Origin: Lentzea terrae
Lineage (GTDB): Bacteria > Actinomycetota > Actinomycetes > Mycobacteriales > Pseudonocardiaceae
DNA: 54,698 nt
Direction: 5' to 3'
NCBI RefSeq assembly: GCF_003265345.1
Contig: NZ_QFWW01000006.1
Coordinates: 1 to 54,698, forward strand
In this document: piece by piece, positions 15,973 to 26,316 of the stretch
How the letters are laid out: each line of letters starts with the position of its first letter
Position numbering within the stretch: position 1 is the first letter of the stretch
The notes under the pieces: generated by a model
What the model saw: only the letters and a program-made list of their open reading frames with translations
What the model was told of the DNA's origin: nothing
Databases searched by the model: none
Translations under genes and position numbers: made by a program

Positions 15973-17427
15973 TCAGCCGACGGCCCCTTCCATCTGCAGT
16001 TCGATCAGGCGGTTGAGCTCGAGGGCGTACTCCATGGGGAGCTCGCGCGCGATGGGCTCGACGAACCCGCGCACGATCATCGCCATGGCCTCGTCCTCGT
16101 TCAGGCCGCGCGACATCAGGTAGAACAGCTGGTCCTCGGAGACCTTCGAGACCGTGGCCTCGTGGCCCATCTGCACGTCGTCCTCGCGGACGTCGACGTA
16201 CGGGTAGGTGTCCGACCGGCTGATGGTGTCGACCAGCAGCGCGTCGCACTTCACCGTGGACTTCGAGTGGTGCGCCCGCTTGTTGACCTGGACCAGGCCG
16301 CGGTACGACGTGCGGCCACCGCCACGCGCCACCGACTTCGAGATGATCGTCGAAGAGGTGTGCGGCGCCAGGTGGACCATCTTCGCGCCGGCGTCCTGGT
16401 GCTGGCCCTCGCCCGCGAACGCGATCGAGAGGACCTCGCCCTTGGCGTGCTCGCCCATCAGGAAGACGGCCGGGTACTTCATGGTCACCTTGGAACCGAT
16501 GTTGCCGTCGATCCACTCCATGGTCGCGCCCTCTTCGGCCTTGGCGCGCTTGGTGACCAGGTTGTAGACGTTGTTCGACCAGTTCTGGATCGTCGTGTAG
16601 CGGCAGCGGCCGCCCTTCTTCACGATGATCTCGACGACGGCCGAGTGCAGCGAGTCGGACGAGTAGATCGGCGCGGTGCAGCCCTCGACGTAGTGCACGT
16701 AGGCACCCTCGTCGACGATGATCAGCGTGCGCTCGAACTGGCCCATGTTCTCGGTGTTGATCCGGAAGTAGGCCTGCAGCGGGATGTCGACGTGGACACC
16801 CTTCGGCACGTAGATGAACGAGCCGCCGGACCAGGTCGCGGAGTTCAGCGCGGAGAACTTGTTGTCACCGGCCGGGATGACGGAGCCGAAGTACTCCTTG
16901 AAGAGCTCCGGGTGCTCCTTCAGGCCCGTGTCGGTGTCGAGGAAGATGACGCCCTGCTGCTCCAGGTCCTCGCGGATCTGGTGGTAGACCACCTCGGACT
17001 CGTACTGGGCGGCGACACCGGCGACGAGGCGCTGCTTCTCCGCCTCGGGGATGCCCAGCCGGTCGTAGGTGTTCTTGATGTCCTCGGGCAGGTCTTCCCA
17101 GCTCTGGGCCTGCTTCTCGGTGGACCGCACGAAGTACTTGATCGAGTCGAAGTCGATCCCAGAGAGGTCGGCGCCCCAGTTCGGCATCGGCTTGAGGTCG
17201 AAGAGCTTGAGCGCCTTCAACCGGTACTCGAGCATCCACTCGGGCTCGTCCTTCTTCGCCGAGATGTCGCGGACGACATCCTCGCTGAGGCCTCGGCGGG
17301 CGCTCGCGCCGGCGACGTCCGAGTCGGCCCAGCCGAACTCGTAGTTGCCGAGAGACGCGATGGTCTCTTCCTGCGTGAGCGGAGACTGCACCGTGGTGGG
17401 CGTGCGCTGCTCGGCAGCGGCAGTCAT
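15973..17427 (-). CDS. sufB: SufB Fe-S scaffold subunit
   Basis: The 484-residue SufB has the full actinobacterial length. Visible signatures are [10 protein letters not shown] at the N-terminus, [19 protein letters not shown] in the middle, [10 protein letters not shown] with a conserved cysteine, and [20 protein letters not shown] near the C-terminus. It is the core scaffold for de novo Fe-S clusters. No intein is present, unlike some mycobacterial SufB genes. Its ATG overlaps the sufR stop by 4 bp. Confidence 0.97.
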   Translation of the reverse strand: MTAAAEQRTPTTVQSPLTQEETIASLGNYEFGWADSDVAGASARRGLSEDVVRDISAKKDEPEWMLEYRLKALKLFDLKPMPNWGADLSGIDFDSIKYFVRSTEKQAQSWEDLPEDIKNTYDRLGIPEAEKQRLVAGVAAQYESEVVYHQIREDLEQQGVIFLDTDTGLKEHPELFKEYFGSVIPAGDNKFSALNSATWSGGSFIYVPKGVHVDIPLQAYFRINTENMGQFERTLIIVDEGAYVHYVEGCTAPIYSSDSLHSAVVEIIVKKGGRCRYTTIQNWSNNVYNLVTKRAKAEEGATMEWIDGNIGSKVTMKYPAVFLMGEHAKGEVLSIAFAGEGQHQDAGAKMVHLAPHTSSTIISKSVARGGGRTSYRGLVQVNKRAHHSKSTVKCDALLVDTISRSDTYPYVDVREDDVQMGHEATVSKVSEDQLFYLMSRGLNEDEAMAMIVRGFVEPIARELPMEYALELNRLIELQMEGAVG

Positions 17428-18152
17428 GCGGGCTCCCCTCCATCATCTGGGCTGTGCTTTCCGGCCAGGCCGGCAGAGCTGGGTTGAACGTTCGGGATGT
17501 GCGTCGTGCAGACGGCATGGCCGCTTGCGATCGTCGCGAGGCGCTGTACGTGTGAACCGAGGAGAGCCGCGAAAGCTTCCGTCTCGGTCTCGCACAGCTG
17601 AGGGAACTCAGCCGCCACGTGGGCTACCGGGCAGTGGTGCTGGCACAACTGCTCGCCCACCCCGACGTGACGTGCCGACGCAGCGTAGCCCTCCCTGGTC
17701 AGCGCGGTCGCAAGGGCCTTGGCCCGGTCAGCGGGTGTGGCCTGGGCCACGATCGCTGCACGGTGCCGGTCCACGAGCGCGTCGACACGGCTCTGCGCGA
17801 ACGCCTTGACCGCTCCCTCGCCACCTGTCTCGGCGAGGAACCTGATCGCGGCGACCGCGAGGTCGTCGTATGCGTGGCCGAACCGGGCGCGTCCGGCGTC
17901 AGTGAGCAGGAAGAGCTTCGCGGGACGGCCACGACCGCGTTGGGTCTGGCGGGGTGCGTCCCTCGTGAGTGCCTCGCCGTCCGCGAGCAGTGCGTCGATG
18001 TGACGGCGCACGGCCGTGGGGCTGATGCCCAGTTCCTCGGCGACAGCCGCCGCGGTGACCGGACCCTGCTCCAACAGGAGCCTGGCGACGGCACGCCGAG
18101 TCTTGCCGTCGTGCTGTTGCACGGCGTCAAGGTGGGTCTCGGCGTTTTTCAC
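17424..18152 (-). CDS. sufR: SufR Fe-S-sensing repressor of the suf operon
   Basis: The 242-residue regulator has an N-terminal winged helix-turn-helix (about 18-65, [20 protein letters not shown]) and a C-terminal cluster-binding motif [18 protein letters not shown] with cysteines at 170, 174 and 187. In cyanobacteria and mycobacteria SufR represses suf when its 4Fe-4S cluster is present and is relieved under iron limitation or oxidative stress. It is first in the operon and coupled to sufB. The start is a GTG at 18152 that lies inside a palindrome, fitting autoregulation. Confidence 0.93.
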   Translation of the reverse strand: MKNAETHLDAVQQHDGKTRRAVARLLLEQGPVTAAAVAEELGISPTAVRRHIDALLADGEALTRDAPRQTQRGRGRPAKLFLLTDAGRARFGHAYDDLAVAAIRFLAETGGEGAVKAFAQSRVDALVDRHRAAIVAQATPADRAKALATALTREGYAASARHVGVGEQLCQHHCPVAHVAAEFPQLCETETEAFAALLGSHVQRLATIASGHAVCTTHIPNVQPSSAGLAGKHSPDDGGEPA

Positions 18153-18173
18153 AACACCAGTGTTGCGTATTTA
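18152..18173 (-). promoter_or_regulatory. Probable SufR operator and suf promoter
   Basis: CAACAC-CA-GTGTTG (18152-18165) is a perfect 6-bp inverted repeat overlapping the sufR start codon. On the minus strand a -10-like TAAATA lies just upstream (18168-18173), so a transcript would start inside or next to the palindrome. Binding there would block transcription. Assignment to SufR is by position only. Confidence 0.6.
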
Positions 18174-18246
18174 GCCGGAGGTCGCAAAGATCGCGGTCAC
18201 AGGGTGACCTGACTCACGGCTGAACGTGGCTGGATACCCTGCTCGC

Positions 18247-19782
18247 ATGCCCACCAACGGCGGAGCCGTGACTCCGGAGAGCGACCTCTTGAACGGTCGA
18301 GAGCGTCGTCAGCTGGACATCGTTCGTCGCTGGGGCACGATCGGCGCGCTGCTTCTGACCATCGGGTCGCTCGGTGGCGGTGCCGCACCCATCTACTCAC
18401 CGCTCTACGGCGTGCCTGTCCTCGGACTTTTCTCGCGGATGCCTTCAGTCGCGATGGGGGTCGTCTGGACCGGCATCTTCATGATCGTCTCGGCCTGGCT
18501 GGCGCTGGGCCGGTTCGTGCGGCCGGGACGCGCGCGCCTGGTCTCGCGCAGCCAGATGGACCGCACGCTGCTGATGTGGACCGTGCCGCTGGTCTTCTGC
18601 GTCCCGATGTTCTCGCGGGACGTCTACTCGTACTTGGCGCAGAGCGAGATCGCGGCGCGCGGCCAGGACCCGTACGAGCTCGGGCCCGCGACGGCGTTGG
18701 GCGTCGACCACATCCTCACGCGCGGTGTGCCGAACATCTGGCGCGAGACCCCTGCCCCGTACGGCCCGCTGTTCCTCGCCGCCGGCCGGCTGCTGGCGAT
18801 GCTCACCGGGGACCACGTGGTCTCGGGCGTGTTCCTGCACCGGCTGCTGGTGCTGTGCGGTCTCGCGATGATCGTGTGGGCGCTGCCGCGACTGGCCGCC
18901 CGGTTCGGCGTGCCGCCGGTCGGCGCGTTGTGGCTGGGTGCGCTGAACCCGCTGGTGCTGTTCCACATCGTCATCGGCGTGCACAACGACGGGCTGGCGC
19001 TGGGCCTGATGCTGGTCGGGTTCGAGCTCGCGATGCGCGGGCTGGAACCGTTGAAGTGGACCTGGATCACCGGGGGCGCCGCGATCATCGTGTGCGGCGC
19101 GATGGTGAAGATCCCCGCGATGGCCGCACTCGGATTCTTGGGCGTGCTGGTGGCGCGCAAGCTCGGCGGTCAGTTCAAACATCTGTTGCTGGTGGCCGGG
19201 ATCATGACCGCGATAGCCGCGGTCGGGGTGGTGGTGATCTGCCTCGGCACCGGGTTCGGCTTCGGGTGGATCTCGACCCTGGACGTCGCCGGGACGGTGA
19301 AGTCGTGGATGTCGCCGCCGACGGCGCTGGGCTTCCTCGGTGCCGGCACCGGCATCATGCTCGGGCTCGGCAACCACACCGAGGCGATGATCGCGGTGAC
19401 CCGCCTGCTCGGTCAGGGCGTGTCCCTCGTGATCACGGTGCTCCTGCTGTGGCGCAGCTTCAAGGGCCGGATCAAGGCCATGAACGGCCTCGGCGCGTCG
19501 CTCGGCGCGATCCTCGTGCTCGGGCCGGTGCTGCAGCCCTGGTACGTGCTGTGGGCGGCGCTTCCGCTGGCCACCGCCGTCGTCGGGCAGAAGTTCCGCC
19601 TCTTCGCCGCGGTGACGTCGGCGATCATCGCGGTGATCCTGCCGCCGACCGGGTCCGCGTTCGACGGGCGCGCGTACACGGTGCCTCAGGCCGTTGCGGG
19701 TGCGGTGATCACGTTCGCGGTGTGCGTGCTGATCGCGCGGAAGCGGGTCGGGCCGTTCCTCAAGTCCGACCCCGCTGCGTGA
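18247..19782 (+). CDS. mptB: MptB-type alpha-(1,6)-mannopyranosyltransferase
   Basis: A 511-residue polytopic membrane protein with about twelve or thirteen hydrophobic segments, a GT-C glycosyltransferase. Typical MptA/MptB sequence is seen in MFSRDVYSYLAQSEIAARGQ, the periplasmic acidic loop with RD, NIWRETPAPYGPLFL and GVHNDGLALGLML. MptB uses polyprenyl-phosphate mannose to start the alpha-1,6-mannan backbone of lipomannan. The ATG at 18247 was chosen; an in-frame GTG at 18226 is possible. It is divergent from sufR, and its stop codon overlaps the next gene. Confidence 0.88.
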   Translation: MPTNGGAVTPESDLLNGRERRQLDIVRRWGTIGALLLTIGSLGGGAAPIYSPLYGVPVLGLFSRMPSVAMGVVWTGIFMIVSAWLALGRFVRPGRARLVSRSQMDRTLLMWTVPLVFCVPMFSRDVYSYLAQSEIAARGQDPYELGPATALGVDHILTRGVPNIWRETPAPYGPLFLAAGRLLAMLTGDHVVSGVFLHRLLVLCGLAMIVWALPRLAARFGVPPVGALWLGALNPLVLFHIVIGVHNDGLALGLMLVGFELAMRGLEPLKWTWITGGAAIIVCGAMVKIPAMAALGFLGVLVARKLGGQFKHLLLVAGIMTAIAAVGVVVICLGTGFGFGWISTLDVAGTVKSWMSPPTALGFLGAGTGIMLGLGNHTEAMIAVTRLLGQGVSLVITVLLLWRSFKGRIKAMNGLGASLGAILVLGPVLQPWYVLWAALPLATAVVGQKFRLFAAVTSAIIAVILPPTGSAFDGRAYTVPQAVAGAVITFAVCVLIARKRVGPFLKSDPAA

Positions 19783-20624
19783 GGGACTGGTTCTCGCAGC
19801 AATCCGACTCCGAACTCTCGGCGCTGCTGGAGCGCGGGAAGGCGCTGGGTTCGGGAGCCGGCGGCGGGCCGGTGCTGCTGGACGTCGACGGCGTTCCGGT
19901 GTTCGCCAAGCGGGTGCCGCTGACCGATCGCGAGCTCGCGCGGCCGTTCTCCACCGCGAACCTGTTCGACCTGCCGGTGGTGTGCCAGTACGGGATCGGG
20001 TCGCCGGGCTTCTCCGCGTGGCGTGAGCTGGCGGCGAACCAGCTCGTGGCGGGCACCGCCGGTTTCCCGCTGCTGCACCACTTCCGGGTGCTGCCTGGCC
20101 GGGCGCCGGTCACCGCCGAGTTCCTGGACGTCGACGCCGCGGCCGCACGGTTGGGCGGGTCGCCGCAGATCAGGGCCAGGTTCACCGAGCTGGCCGCAGC
20201 GACGCACAGCCTGGTGCTGTTCTTCGAGCACATCCCGCTGGCGTTGCGCGAGTGGCTCACCCCGGGACGCCTGCCAGAGGTGGAACGGCAGCTCGTGGAG
20301 ATCGTGGCAGCGCTGCGGTCGCGAGACCTGCTGCACCTCGACGTCCACTTCGGCAACATCCGGTCCGACGGCGAACGGGTCTACCTCGCCGACTTCGGGC
20401 TGGCCACGTCGCCGCGGTTCGAGCTGGACGACGCCGAACGCGTGTTCGCCCGCGAGCACGCGGACCACGACGCCGAGCTGGTGGCATTGCACCTGGTCAA
20501 CTACATCCGCAAGTCGATCCCGCACCCCTCCCCTACCGTCGCGGAGATGCTCGAACGCCTCGGACCGACCGCCGATCGGTGGAACGACTTCTACGAACGG
20601 CTGATGGGTCGATCGGGTCAGTAA
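19779..20624 (+). CDS. Kinase-like protein coupled to mptB
   Basis: A 281-residue soluble protein with a protein-kinase/APH-like core: VPVFAKRVPL with the ATP-binding lysine (about residue 43), the catalytic loop HLDVHFGN (about 185-192) and the metal-binding DFG in LADFGLAT (about 203-209). The N-lobe glycine loop is weak. The GTG start overlaps the mptB stop by 4 bp (GTGA), so both are made together. It could be a Ser/Thr kinase or a small-molecule or lipid-glycan kinase acting in lipomannan metabolism; the sequence does not decide which. Confidence 0.75.
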   Translation: MRDWFSQQSDSELSALLERGKALGSGAGGGPVLLDVDGVPVFAKRVPLTDRELARPFSTANLFDLPVVCQYGIGSPGFSAWRELAANQLVAGTAGFPLLHHFRVLPGRAPVTAEFLDVDAAAARLGGSPQIRARFTELAAATHSLVLFFEHIPLALREWLTPGRLPEVERQLVEIVAALRSRDLLHLDVHFGNIRSDGERVYLADFGLATSPRFELDDAERVFAREHADHDAELVALHLVNYIRKSIPHPSPTVAEMLERLGPTADRWNDFYERLMGRSGQ

Positions 20625-20690
20625 CCACATCCCTTCGGCGGACGAGTACCTGTACAGGGGAAGATCGAAGCCGGAGGGGGTGATGCGCGT

Positions 20691-23600
20691 ATGACGGAGC
20701 AACCCATGTCGCGCGAAGAGGTCCGGTTCGCCGTTGTGCTCAACGGCGGCGTGAGCCTGGCCGTCTGGATGGGCGGTGTCGTGCTGGAGCTGGACCGGCT
20801 GACCAGGCCGGGAAGCACCTACCAGCCGCTGCTGGACCTGGTCGGCTGCACCGCGCGGGCCGACGTCATCGCGGGTACGTCGGCGGGCGGCATCAACGGG
20901 GCCGCGCTGGCGTTGTCGCAGGTCAACAAGCGGGCCGACCTGAGCCGGCTGCGGGACCTGTGGGCTGAGCAGGGCCGGATGGAGCAGCTGCTCAGAACGC
21001 CGTTCCGGGGCCAGCCGGCCAGCCTGCTCCAGGGCGACGAGTTCTTCCTGCCGAGGCTTCAGGAGGCTCTGGCCCGGCTGACCGCGGACTTCGAGCCCAC
21101 CGAGCCCGACCAGCGGCCCATCGACCTGCGCATCACCACCACGCTGCTCGGCGGCGTCCCGGCCGTCACCTACGACGACCTGGGCCAGCCGCTCACGCAG
21201 TCGGTGCACCAGGGCTCGTTCTCGTTCCGCCGCGACCCCTACACCTGGGTCAGCGAGGAGACCAGGGACGACTTCAAGCCGGAGACGCTGAACGACCGCG
21301 TCCGGCAGCTGGCCCTGGCCGCACGCAGCAGCGCCAGCTTCCCGTTCGCGTTCGAGCCGAGCTTCATCCCCGTCGGCGGGCAGGCCACGCCGGACCGGCC
21401 CGACATGGCCGACGTCGCGAGCTGGGCCAACGGCGGCGACCGGAGCCGGTTCGCGGTCGACGGTGGTGTGCTGGTCAACACCCCGACCAAAGAAGCCCTG
21501 GAGGCCATCGACCGGATGCCGGCGGACGGGCCCGTGCGCCGGGTGATGCTGCTGGTGTTCCCGCACGCCGAACCGCTCGGCTCCGAGCCACAAGCAGACA
21601 TGATCGACAAGGGCCTCACGACGGTCAGCTCCGGCGGCAAGCTGCTGGGCGCGATGTCCAGCCAGGCCAACCGCACGTACGTCGAGAAGATCGAGGAGCA
21701 CAACCGGCGCGCGGCCAGCAGCAGGGGCGGCCGGATGGCACTCCTGGAACGCTTGCACACCAACGACGAGAACGTCGTCGACGAGGTGTACTCGTTGGCG
21801 GACAAGCTCTTCGGCCACTACGAGGACGTCGAGATCCGGCTGGCCGCACGGCAGCTCACCGCCCAGCAGTTCGCGCTGCCCAAGGGAAACCCGGCCAACT
21901 GGTCGTTCGAACGGGCGCGCCGGGCCGCGGAGTCCGCGCAGCGCAAGTGGAAGAAGCAGCACGGCGTGCTGCCGTACGTGCCAGGGGTGAAGCTGCCGGA
22001 CACCGCGTGCCGCGAGGGTGTGGGCTGGGAGTGGGGCATCACGATGGCCGAACGCCTTGGCGCGTCGGCACTCGACCTGCTCAAGCGGCTCGTGTGGGTC
22101 GCACCGGACGGCAGCGCGGACCAGATCGCCGGCGTCCGGCGCGAGCTCCACCACGTGCGCGCGGAACTGCGCAGGCTCCGGACCGAGCTGTTCGCGTGGA
22201 AGCCGTCCGACTCGCTCGGCCAGGAGTACTGGACCGGCCGGCTCGCGAGCTACCACGAGCACATGATCGACGGACACCTCGGCCTGGAGGTCAAGGCGCA
22301 GGTCGCGGAGATCGGCCGGATCGTCGGCACGGCCCAGCAGGTGCTCGGAGGCCTCGACGAGCGCCGGCTCCGGCTCGGCGGGCTCGGCTGCTGGCAGGCG
22401 CTGCTCGGCCAGGAACCGACCGAACAGGAGGCCGGGCTGAGCGACGGCGAACGCCACCTCAGCCGCCTGCTCGCGCTCGAAATCGCCGGCACCTGCCTGT
22501 CCGACGACGCCTCCACCGGGCTGGACACGGCAGTCGAGCTGGTGCAGGTGTCGCTGCAGACGCGCAACGCGTTCGCCCAGCAGTCACTCACGGCCGACGA
22601 CAAGGCCGGCGGGGCGTCGCTGTCGAGGTTCTCCGGGTTCCTCAAGCGGTCCTGGCGGGTCAACGACTGGATCTGGGGCCGGTTGGACGGCGCCACGATG
22701 CTGTGCCGCGTGCTGTTCGACCCGCGCCGGTTGCGCAGGATGGACCAGCTCGGCCGGCCGGAAGGCGACCAGCGCACGCCGCAGGAACGCGCGGAAGCCG
22801 TCGTCGACAGCGTCCTCGAGACCATGTTCGGGGTCGAGCTGCCCATCCAGGTCGCGAACTGCGCGGAGGAGGCCAAGAAGGAGCTGCAGGGCATCTACGA
22901 GGCGGAGCACGAGCTCTCGCCGTCGTCGATGAAGCTCGCCGAACTGGCCGCGTGGGGCCTGCACTGGCGGATCATCTGCGAGGAGCTGCCCCGGCTCAGG
23001 GCCGCGATCATCGCCGACCGCGGTGACGGCGCGGACAAGCGGTCACGGGGTGAGCTCTTCCTGGAGGAGCACGCCGATCTGCTGCGGCGGCTGGAGTTCC
23101 CGCAGGAGCACACGGTCACGATGGGCATGGCCGCGCTCAACGCGTTCGACCGCGCCGGCATCGGCCGCGAGCCGCTCACCCAGGAGGCCGCGTCGGACCA
23201 GATGATCCGCACCGCCGCCACCGCCGCGGCCGTCGCGGTCACCGTCGCCGACTCCGAACGGTCGGGGCTCGCCGCGGTCCGGCCGATCACCCGATCGGTC
23301 CGCGGTGCGGCACTGCTGCCGTACTGGACGATCACCGGGCTCACCAGAGGCGGAAACCTCGCCCAGTTCCTGGGGTTGCTCGGCTTGGCGGTCGGTGGCG
23401 CGCTGGTCGTGATGGCGTTGTTCGGCCTGTTGCCGACGTGGGCCGCGGGTCCGGGTGCGGCGATCGGCGCGGCCAGCCTGCTCGCCGCGTTCGGATACGC
23501 GGCACTGCGAAGCGGCACGATGCTGCACGGACTGGTGCTGCTCTCACCGGTGATCCCGTTGGCGGCCATAGCGATCGACCGATTGCCCGACGACCGTGCG

Positions 23601-24350
23601 CAGATCACGACAGGCACCGTCACGGTGGCCGGCGTGGCGCTGGTCGTCACGGCACTCCTGATCCTCGGCTCGCTGCCGGCGCCGATCCGCACACCGCTCG
23701 CCGTGCTGGCCGACTTCAAGCCGATGCAGATCATCAAGCGCCGCTGGAAGCAGGCAGCGGTCGCGCTGACGGCGGCGGGACTCGTCTGGACGGTCTGGCA
23801 GTTCGAGTTGCACACGAGGCCCTGGCTGGTGATCCCGACCTCGGTCCTCTGTGGAGTGTTCGGGATCTACATGGCTTTGTCCGGTGGCAAGTCGCTGCAA
23901 CGCTGGCGCCGGGCCGAAGGCGTCTGGGGCACCGAACGAGCCGAGCCGCCCGCTGCCGCGACGGCGGGCTGGGCCGTGGTCTACGGCATCGGCTACCTCG
24001 CGCTCGCCGACGTTCTGCTGATCATCGGTCCGCCGGGCTGGGGCTGGCAGGCGGTGATCGGCACGGCGCTGGCGTTCGGCCTGACGCTGCTGCTGATCAC
24101 GTCCTGGTACGTGCCACGGGTGGAGCGCCGCCGGATCCGCCGCCAGCTCGTCAACGAGGCGATCCCGGCGATCTACCCGGACGGCTGCGACGTCCCGGCG
24201 ATGTTGCGCGAACGGCTGGAGGGCCACGCCTCGCTGTACCGGTTCCTCGTGAAGGGAGAGGGTGAGCACCCCTCGACGCTCACCCTCTCCCACACCGGAC
24301 TGGTTGTCGCGCAGGCGATCGAGCAGAAGCTCAGGCCGCCAGTGCGATGA
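20691..24350 (+). CDS. Giant patatin-like protein with DUF3376-type region and C-terminal membrane part
   Basis: A 1219-residue protein. The N-terminal patatin lipase domain (about 10-290) has the oxyanion segment LNGGVSLAVWMGG, the nucleophile motif AGTSAGGING (Ser about 66) and the dyad aspartate in FAVDGGVLVNTP. A long helical middle region (about 300-860) follows, then about eight transmembrane helices (about 885-1160) and a short C-terminal tail. This is the actinobacterial patatin-related family (TIGR03607 type). The expected activity is lipid acyl hydrolysis at the membrane; physiological substrate unknown. GGAGGGGG precedes the ATG. The stop overlaps the convergent gene by 20 bp. Confidence 0.85.
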   Translation: MTEQPMSREEVRFAVVLNGGVSLAVWMGGVVLELDRLTRPGSTYQPLLDLVGCTARADVIAGTSAGGINGAALALSQVNKRADLSRLRDLWAEQGRMEQLLRTPFRGQPASLLQGDEFFLPRLQEALARLTADFEPTEPDQRPIDLRITTTLLGGVPAVTYDDLGQPLTQSVHQGSFSFRRDPYTWVSEETRDDFKPETLNDRVRQLALAARSSASFPFAFEPSFIPVGGQATPDRPDMADVASWANGGDRSRFAVDGGVLVNTPTKEALEAIDRMPADGPVRRVMLLVFPHAEPLGSEPQADMIDKGLTTVSSGGKLLGAMSSQANRTYVEKIEEHNRRAASSRGGRMALLERLHTNDENVVDEVYSLADKLFGHYEDVEIRLAARQLTAQQFALPKGNPANWSFERARRAAESAQRKWKKQHGVLPYVPGVKLPDTACREGVGWEWGITMAERLGASALDLLKRLVWVAPDGSADQIAGVRRELHHVRAELRRLRTELFAWKPSDSLGQEYWTGRLASYHEHMIDGHLGLEVKAQVAEIGRIVGTAQQVLGGLDERRLRLGGLGCWQALLGQEPTEQEAGLSDGERHLSRLLALEIAGTCLSDDASTGLDTAVELVQVSLQTRNAFAQQSLTADDKAGGASLSRFSGFLKRSWRVNDWIWGRLDGATMLCRVLFDPRRLRRMDQLGRPEGDQRTPQERAEAVVDSVLETMFGVELPIQVANCAEEAKKELQGIYEAEHELSPSSMKLAELAAWGLHWRIICEELPRLRAAIIADRGDGADKRSRGELFLEEHADLLRRLEFPQEHTVTMGMAALNAFDRAGIGREPLTQEAASDQMIRTAATAAAVAVTVADSERSGLAAVRPITRSVRGAALLPYWTITGLTRGGNLAQFLGLLGLAVGGALVVMALFGLLPTWAAGPGAAIGAASLLAAFGYAALRSGTMLHGLVLLSPVIPLAAIAIDRLPDDRAQITTGTVTVAGVALVVTALLILGSLPAPIRTPLAVLADFKPMQIIKRRWKQAAVALTAAGLVWTVWQFELHTRPWLVIPTSVLCGVFGIYMALSGGKSLQRWRRAEGVWGTERAEPPAAATAGWAVVYGIGYLALADVLLIIGPPGWGWQAVIGTALAFGLTLLLITSWYVPRVERRRIRRQLVNEAIPAIYPDGCDVPAMLRERLEGHASLYRFLVKGEGEHPSTLTLSHTGLVVAQAIEQKLRPPVR

Positions 24351-26316
24351 TCGGCGCGGTGCGGCCCATCGCTCGTGCGTAGAGGCCCTCGAAGCGCTCC
24401 AGGGTCGCCGCCAGCGCGTGGTGCGAGATGATCTCGCTGCTGGCGGCGCCCATGCGCGTCCGCATCGGCGTGTCGTGGACCAGCGTGTGCAGGCGCTGGG
24501 CCAGCGCGCTGACGTCGCCGGGCTCGAACAGCCAGCCGTTGCGGCCGGGGTGCACGAGGTGCGGCAGCGCCATGGCGTTCGCGGCGATCACCGGCTTGCC
24601 CGCGGCCATCGCCTCCATCGTCGCGAGGCTCTGCAGCTCGGCGACACCGGGCATGACGAACAGGTCGGCACGGGCGTAGGCGTCGAGCAGGTCGTCCTCG
24701 GACACGAAGCCGTGGAACTTCACGCGGTCGGTGATCTCGAGGTCGCGGGCCAGCAGCTCCCACTCGGCGCGGCAGGTGCCGTCACCGACGATCTCACCGA
24801 ACGCGCCGGGTACGCGGGCCAGGGCGCGCAGGAACTCGTCGACGCGCTTCTCCTCGTCCAACCGGCCGACGAACAACGCCGTGGGACGGTCGTTGTGCGT
24901 CACCGAACGCTGGTAGCGGGCGATGTCGATGCCGCACGACACCGGCACCGCGCGTTCCGGGAAACCGCTCTCGTGCAACAACTGCACGGCGCGCGGCGTC
25001 GGCGCGGTGACGACGTCGGCCCTGCCGAACACCCGCGCCAGGTCGCGGTAGGCGAACTTGCGGGCCATGCCCTGCAGGAACGCCGGCACGTGCGCGTGGC
25101 TGAACAGGTTCTCCGGCATGAAGTGGTTCGTGGCGAGCGTGGGAATGCCCTGAGCGACGGCGGAGTTCAGGACGAACCGGCCCACCACGAAGTGCGCTTG
25201 GACGTGCACCACGTCCGGGTTCAACGACTTGATCAGCTCGTCGGCCTCGCGGGAAGCCTGCCACGGCAGGCAGAACCGGAAGTCCGGGTAGAACGGCAGC
25301 CGGTGCGAGCGCAGCCGGTGCACCGTCACCCCGTCGATCTCGGTGGCCTTCGGCGAGTCCGGGGCGATGACGTGGACGTCGTGCCCGCGGGACGCGAGGC
25401 CGATGGCGAGGCGCTGGGCGAACCGTGCGGCTCCGTTGACGTCCGGCGGGAACGTGTCGGCGGCGATGACGACGCGCAGCGCGCTGGAGGTGTTCACGGG
25501 AAGCTCCGATCGAGTAGAGACACGAGGTTGACGAGCGAGGGCGAACACACCGCTGGCTGCGGCGAGCGCGCAGGCGATCAGCGCGACACCGGTCCACACG
25601 GACAGGTGCGCGGCCTCGCCGAGCAGGAAGGCACCGATGCCGACCGCGACCAGCGGATCCACCACGGTCAGGCAGGCGACGGCGAGATGAGGAGGCCCGC
25701 CGGCGTAGGCGTGCTGGACCAGCCAGCCACCGACGGCGAGCGAGAGGGCGATGCCGAGCACGGACGCGACGTGGCTCAGTCCGAACCCGCCCTGCTGCAC
25801 CGACTGCGAGACGGCGCGCATCAGCACGGACACGTACCCGTACGCGACACCACCAGCCGATGCGAACGCCACGGCGCGAGTGCGCGCGTTCGTCGTGAGA
25901 GCGGCTACCACCCCAGGCACCGCGATCGCGCCGAGAACCACGAAACCGGCGGTGAGTTCGGCATCCGGCGCGACCTGAGTGGCGGTCGCACTGCCAGAGG
26001 CGAGGAACACGAACGCACCGACGCCGAGGGTTGTGATCAGGATCGCCGGCAACTCGCGGAAACGGCGGTCCATCAGTGCGGTCATCCCGATCGCGAGCAC
26101 GCCGATCGGCTGGACGACCGTGAGCGGCGCCATGCCGAGCGCGGCCGCGTGCACCCCGGCACCGGCGATGAGCAGGGCCAGGCCGCCGAGCCAGCGCGGC
26201 TGCCGCAGGACGCTGACCCGTGCCCCGGTCTCGGCGACCGCGTCGTGCTGCAGGCGGGCCGCGAGCGCGAAGCTCACGGCGCCCAGCACGGCGAGCGTGA
26301 TGGCGAGCAGAGTCAT
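24331..26316 (-). CDS. DMT/EamA-type transporter fused to a GT4 glycosyltransferase
   Basis: One uninterrupted 661-residue frame. Residues about 1-270 form a ten-helix DMT-like membrane domain (TLLAITLAVLGAVSFALAA at the start). Residues about 280-660 form a GT-B glycosyltransferase of family 4: VIAADTFPPDVNGAARFAQRL (N-terminal), LFVGRLDEEKRVDEFLRAL, and the nucleotide-sugar motif around MPGVAELQSLATMEAMAAGKPV, with conserved E-x7-E. An internal GTG at 25495-25497 (residue 274) has GGAG six bases upstream, so the glycosyltransferase might also be made alone. The family resembles phosphatidylinositol mannosyltransferases and MgtA-like enzymes. Its ATG overlaps the DUF998 stop. Confidence 0.82.
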   Translation of the reverse strand: MTLLAITLAVLGAVSFALAARLQHDAVAETGARVSVLRQPRWLGGLALLIAGAGVHAAALGMAPLTVVQPIGVLAIGMTALMDRRFRELPAILITTLGVGAFVFLASGSATATQVAPDAELTAGFVVLGAIAVPGVVAALTTNARTRAVAFASAGGVAYGYVSVLMRAVSQSVQQGGFGLSHVASVLGIALSLAVGGWLVQHAYAGGPPHLAVACLTVVDPLVAVGIGAFLLGEAAHLSVWTGVALIACALAAASGVFALARQPRVSTRSELPVNTSSALRVVIAADTFPPDVNGAARFAQRLAIGLASRGHDVHVIAPDSPKATEIDGVTVHRLRSHRLPFYPDFRFCLPWQASREADELIKSLNPDVVHVQAHFVVGRFVLNSAVAQGIPTLATNHFMPENLFSHAHVPAFLQGMARKFAYRDLARVFGRADVVTAPTPRAVQLLHESGFPERAVPVSCGIDIARYQRSVTHNDRPTALFVGRLDEEKRVDEFLRALARVPGAFGEIVGDGTCRAEWELLARDLEITDRVKFHGFVSEDDLLDAYARADLFVMPGVAELQSLATMEAMAAGKPVIAANAMALPHLVHPGRNGWLFEPGDVSALAQRLHTLVHDTPMRTRMGAASSEIISHHALAATLERFEGLYARAMGRTAPIIALAA

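Noticed and set aside
15970..17487. 505-residue open frame on the plus strand
   Set aside because: Antisense to sufB, with no conserved motif; sufB is certain.
19686..22457. 923-residue open frame on the minus strand
   Set aside because: It lies antisense to mptB, the kinase-like gene and the patatin gene. It is a GC-skew shadow: rich in Arg, His, Gln and Val, without any recognisable domain.
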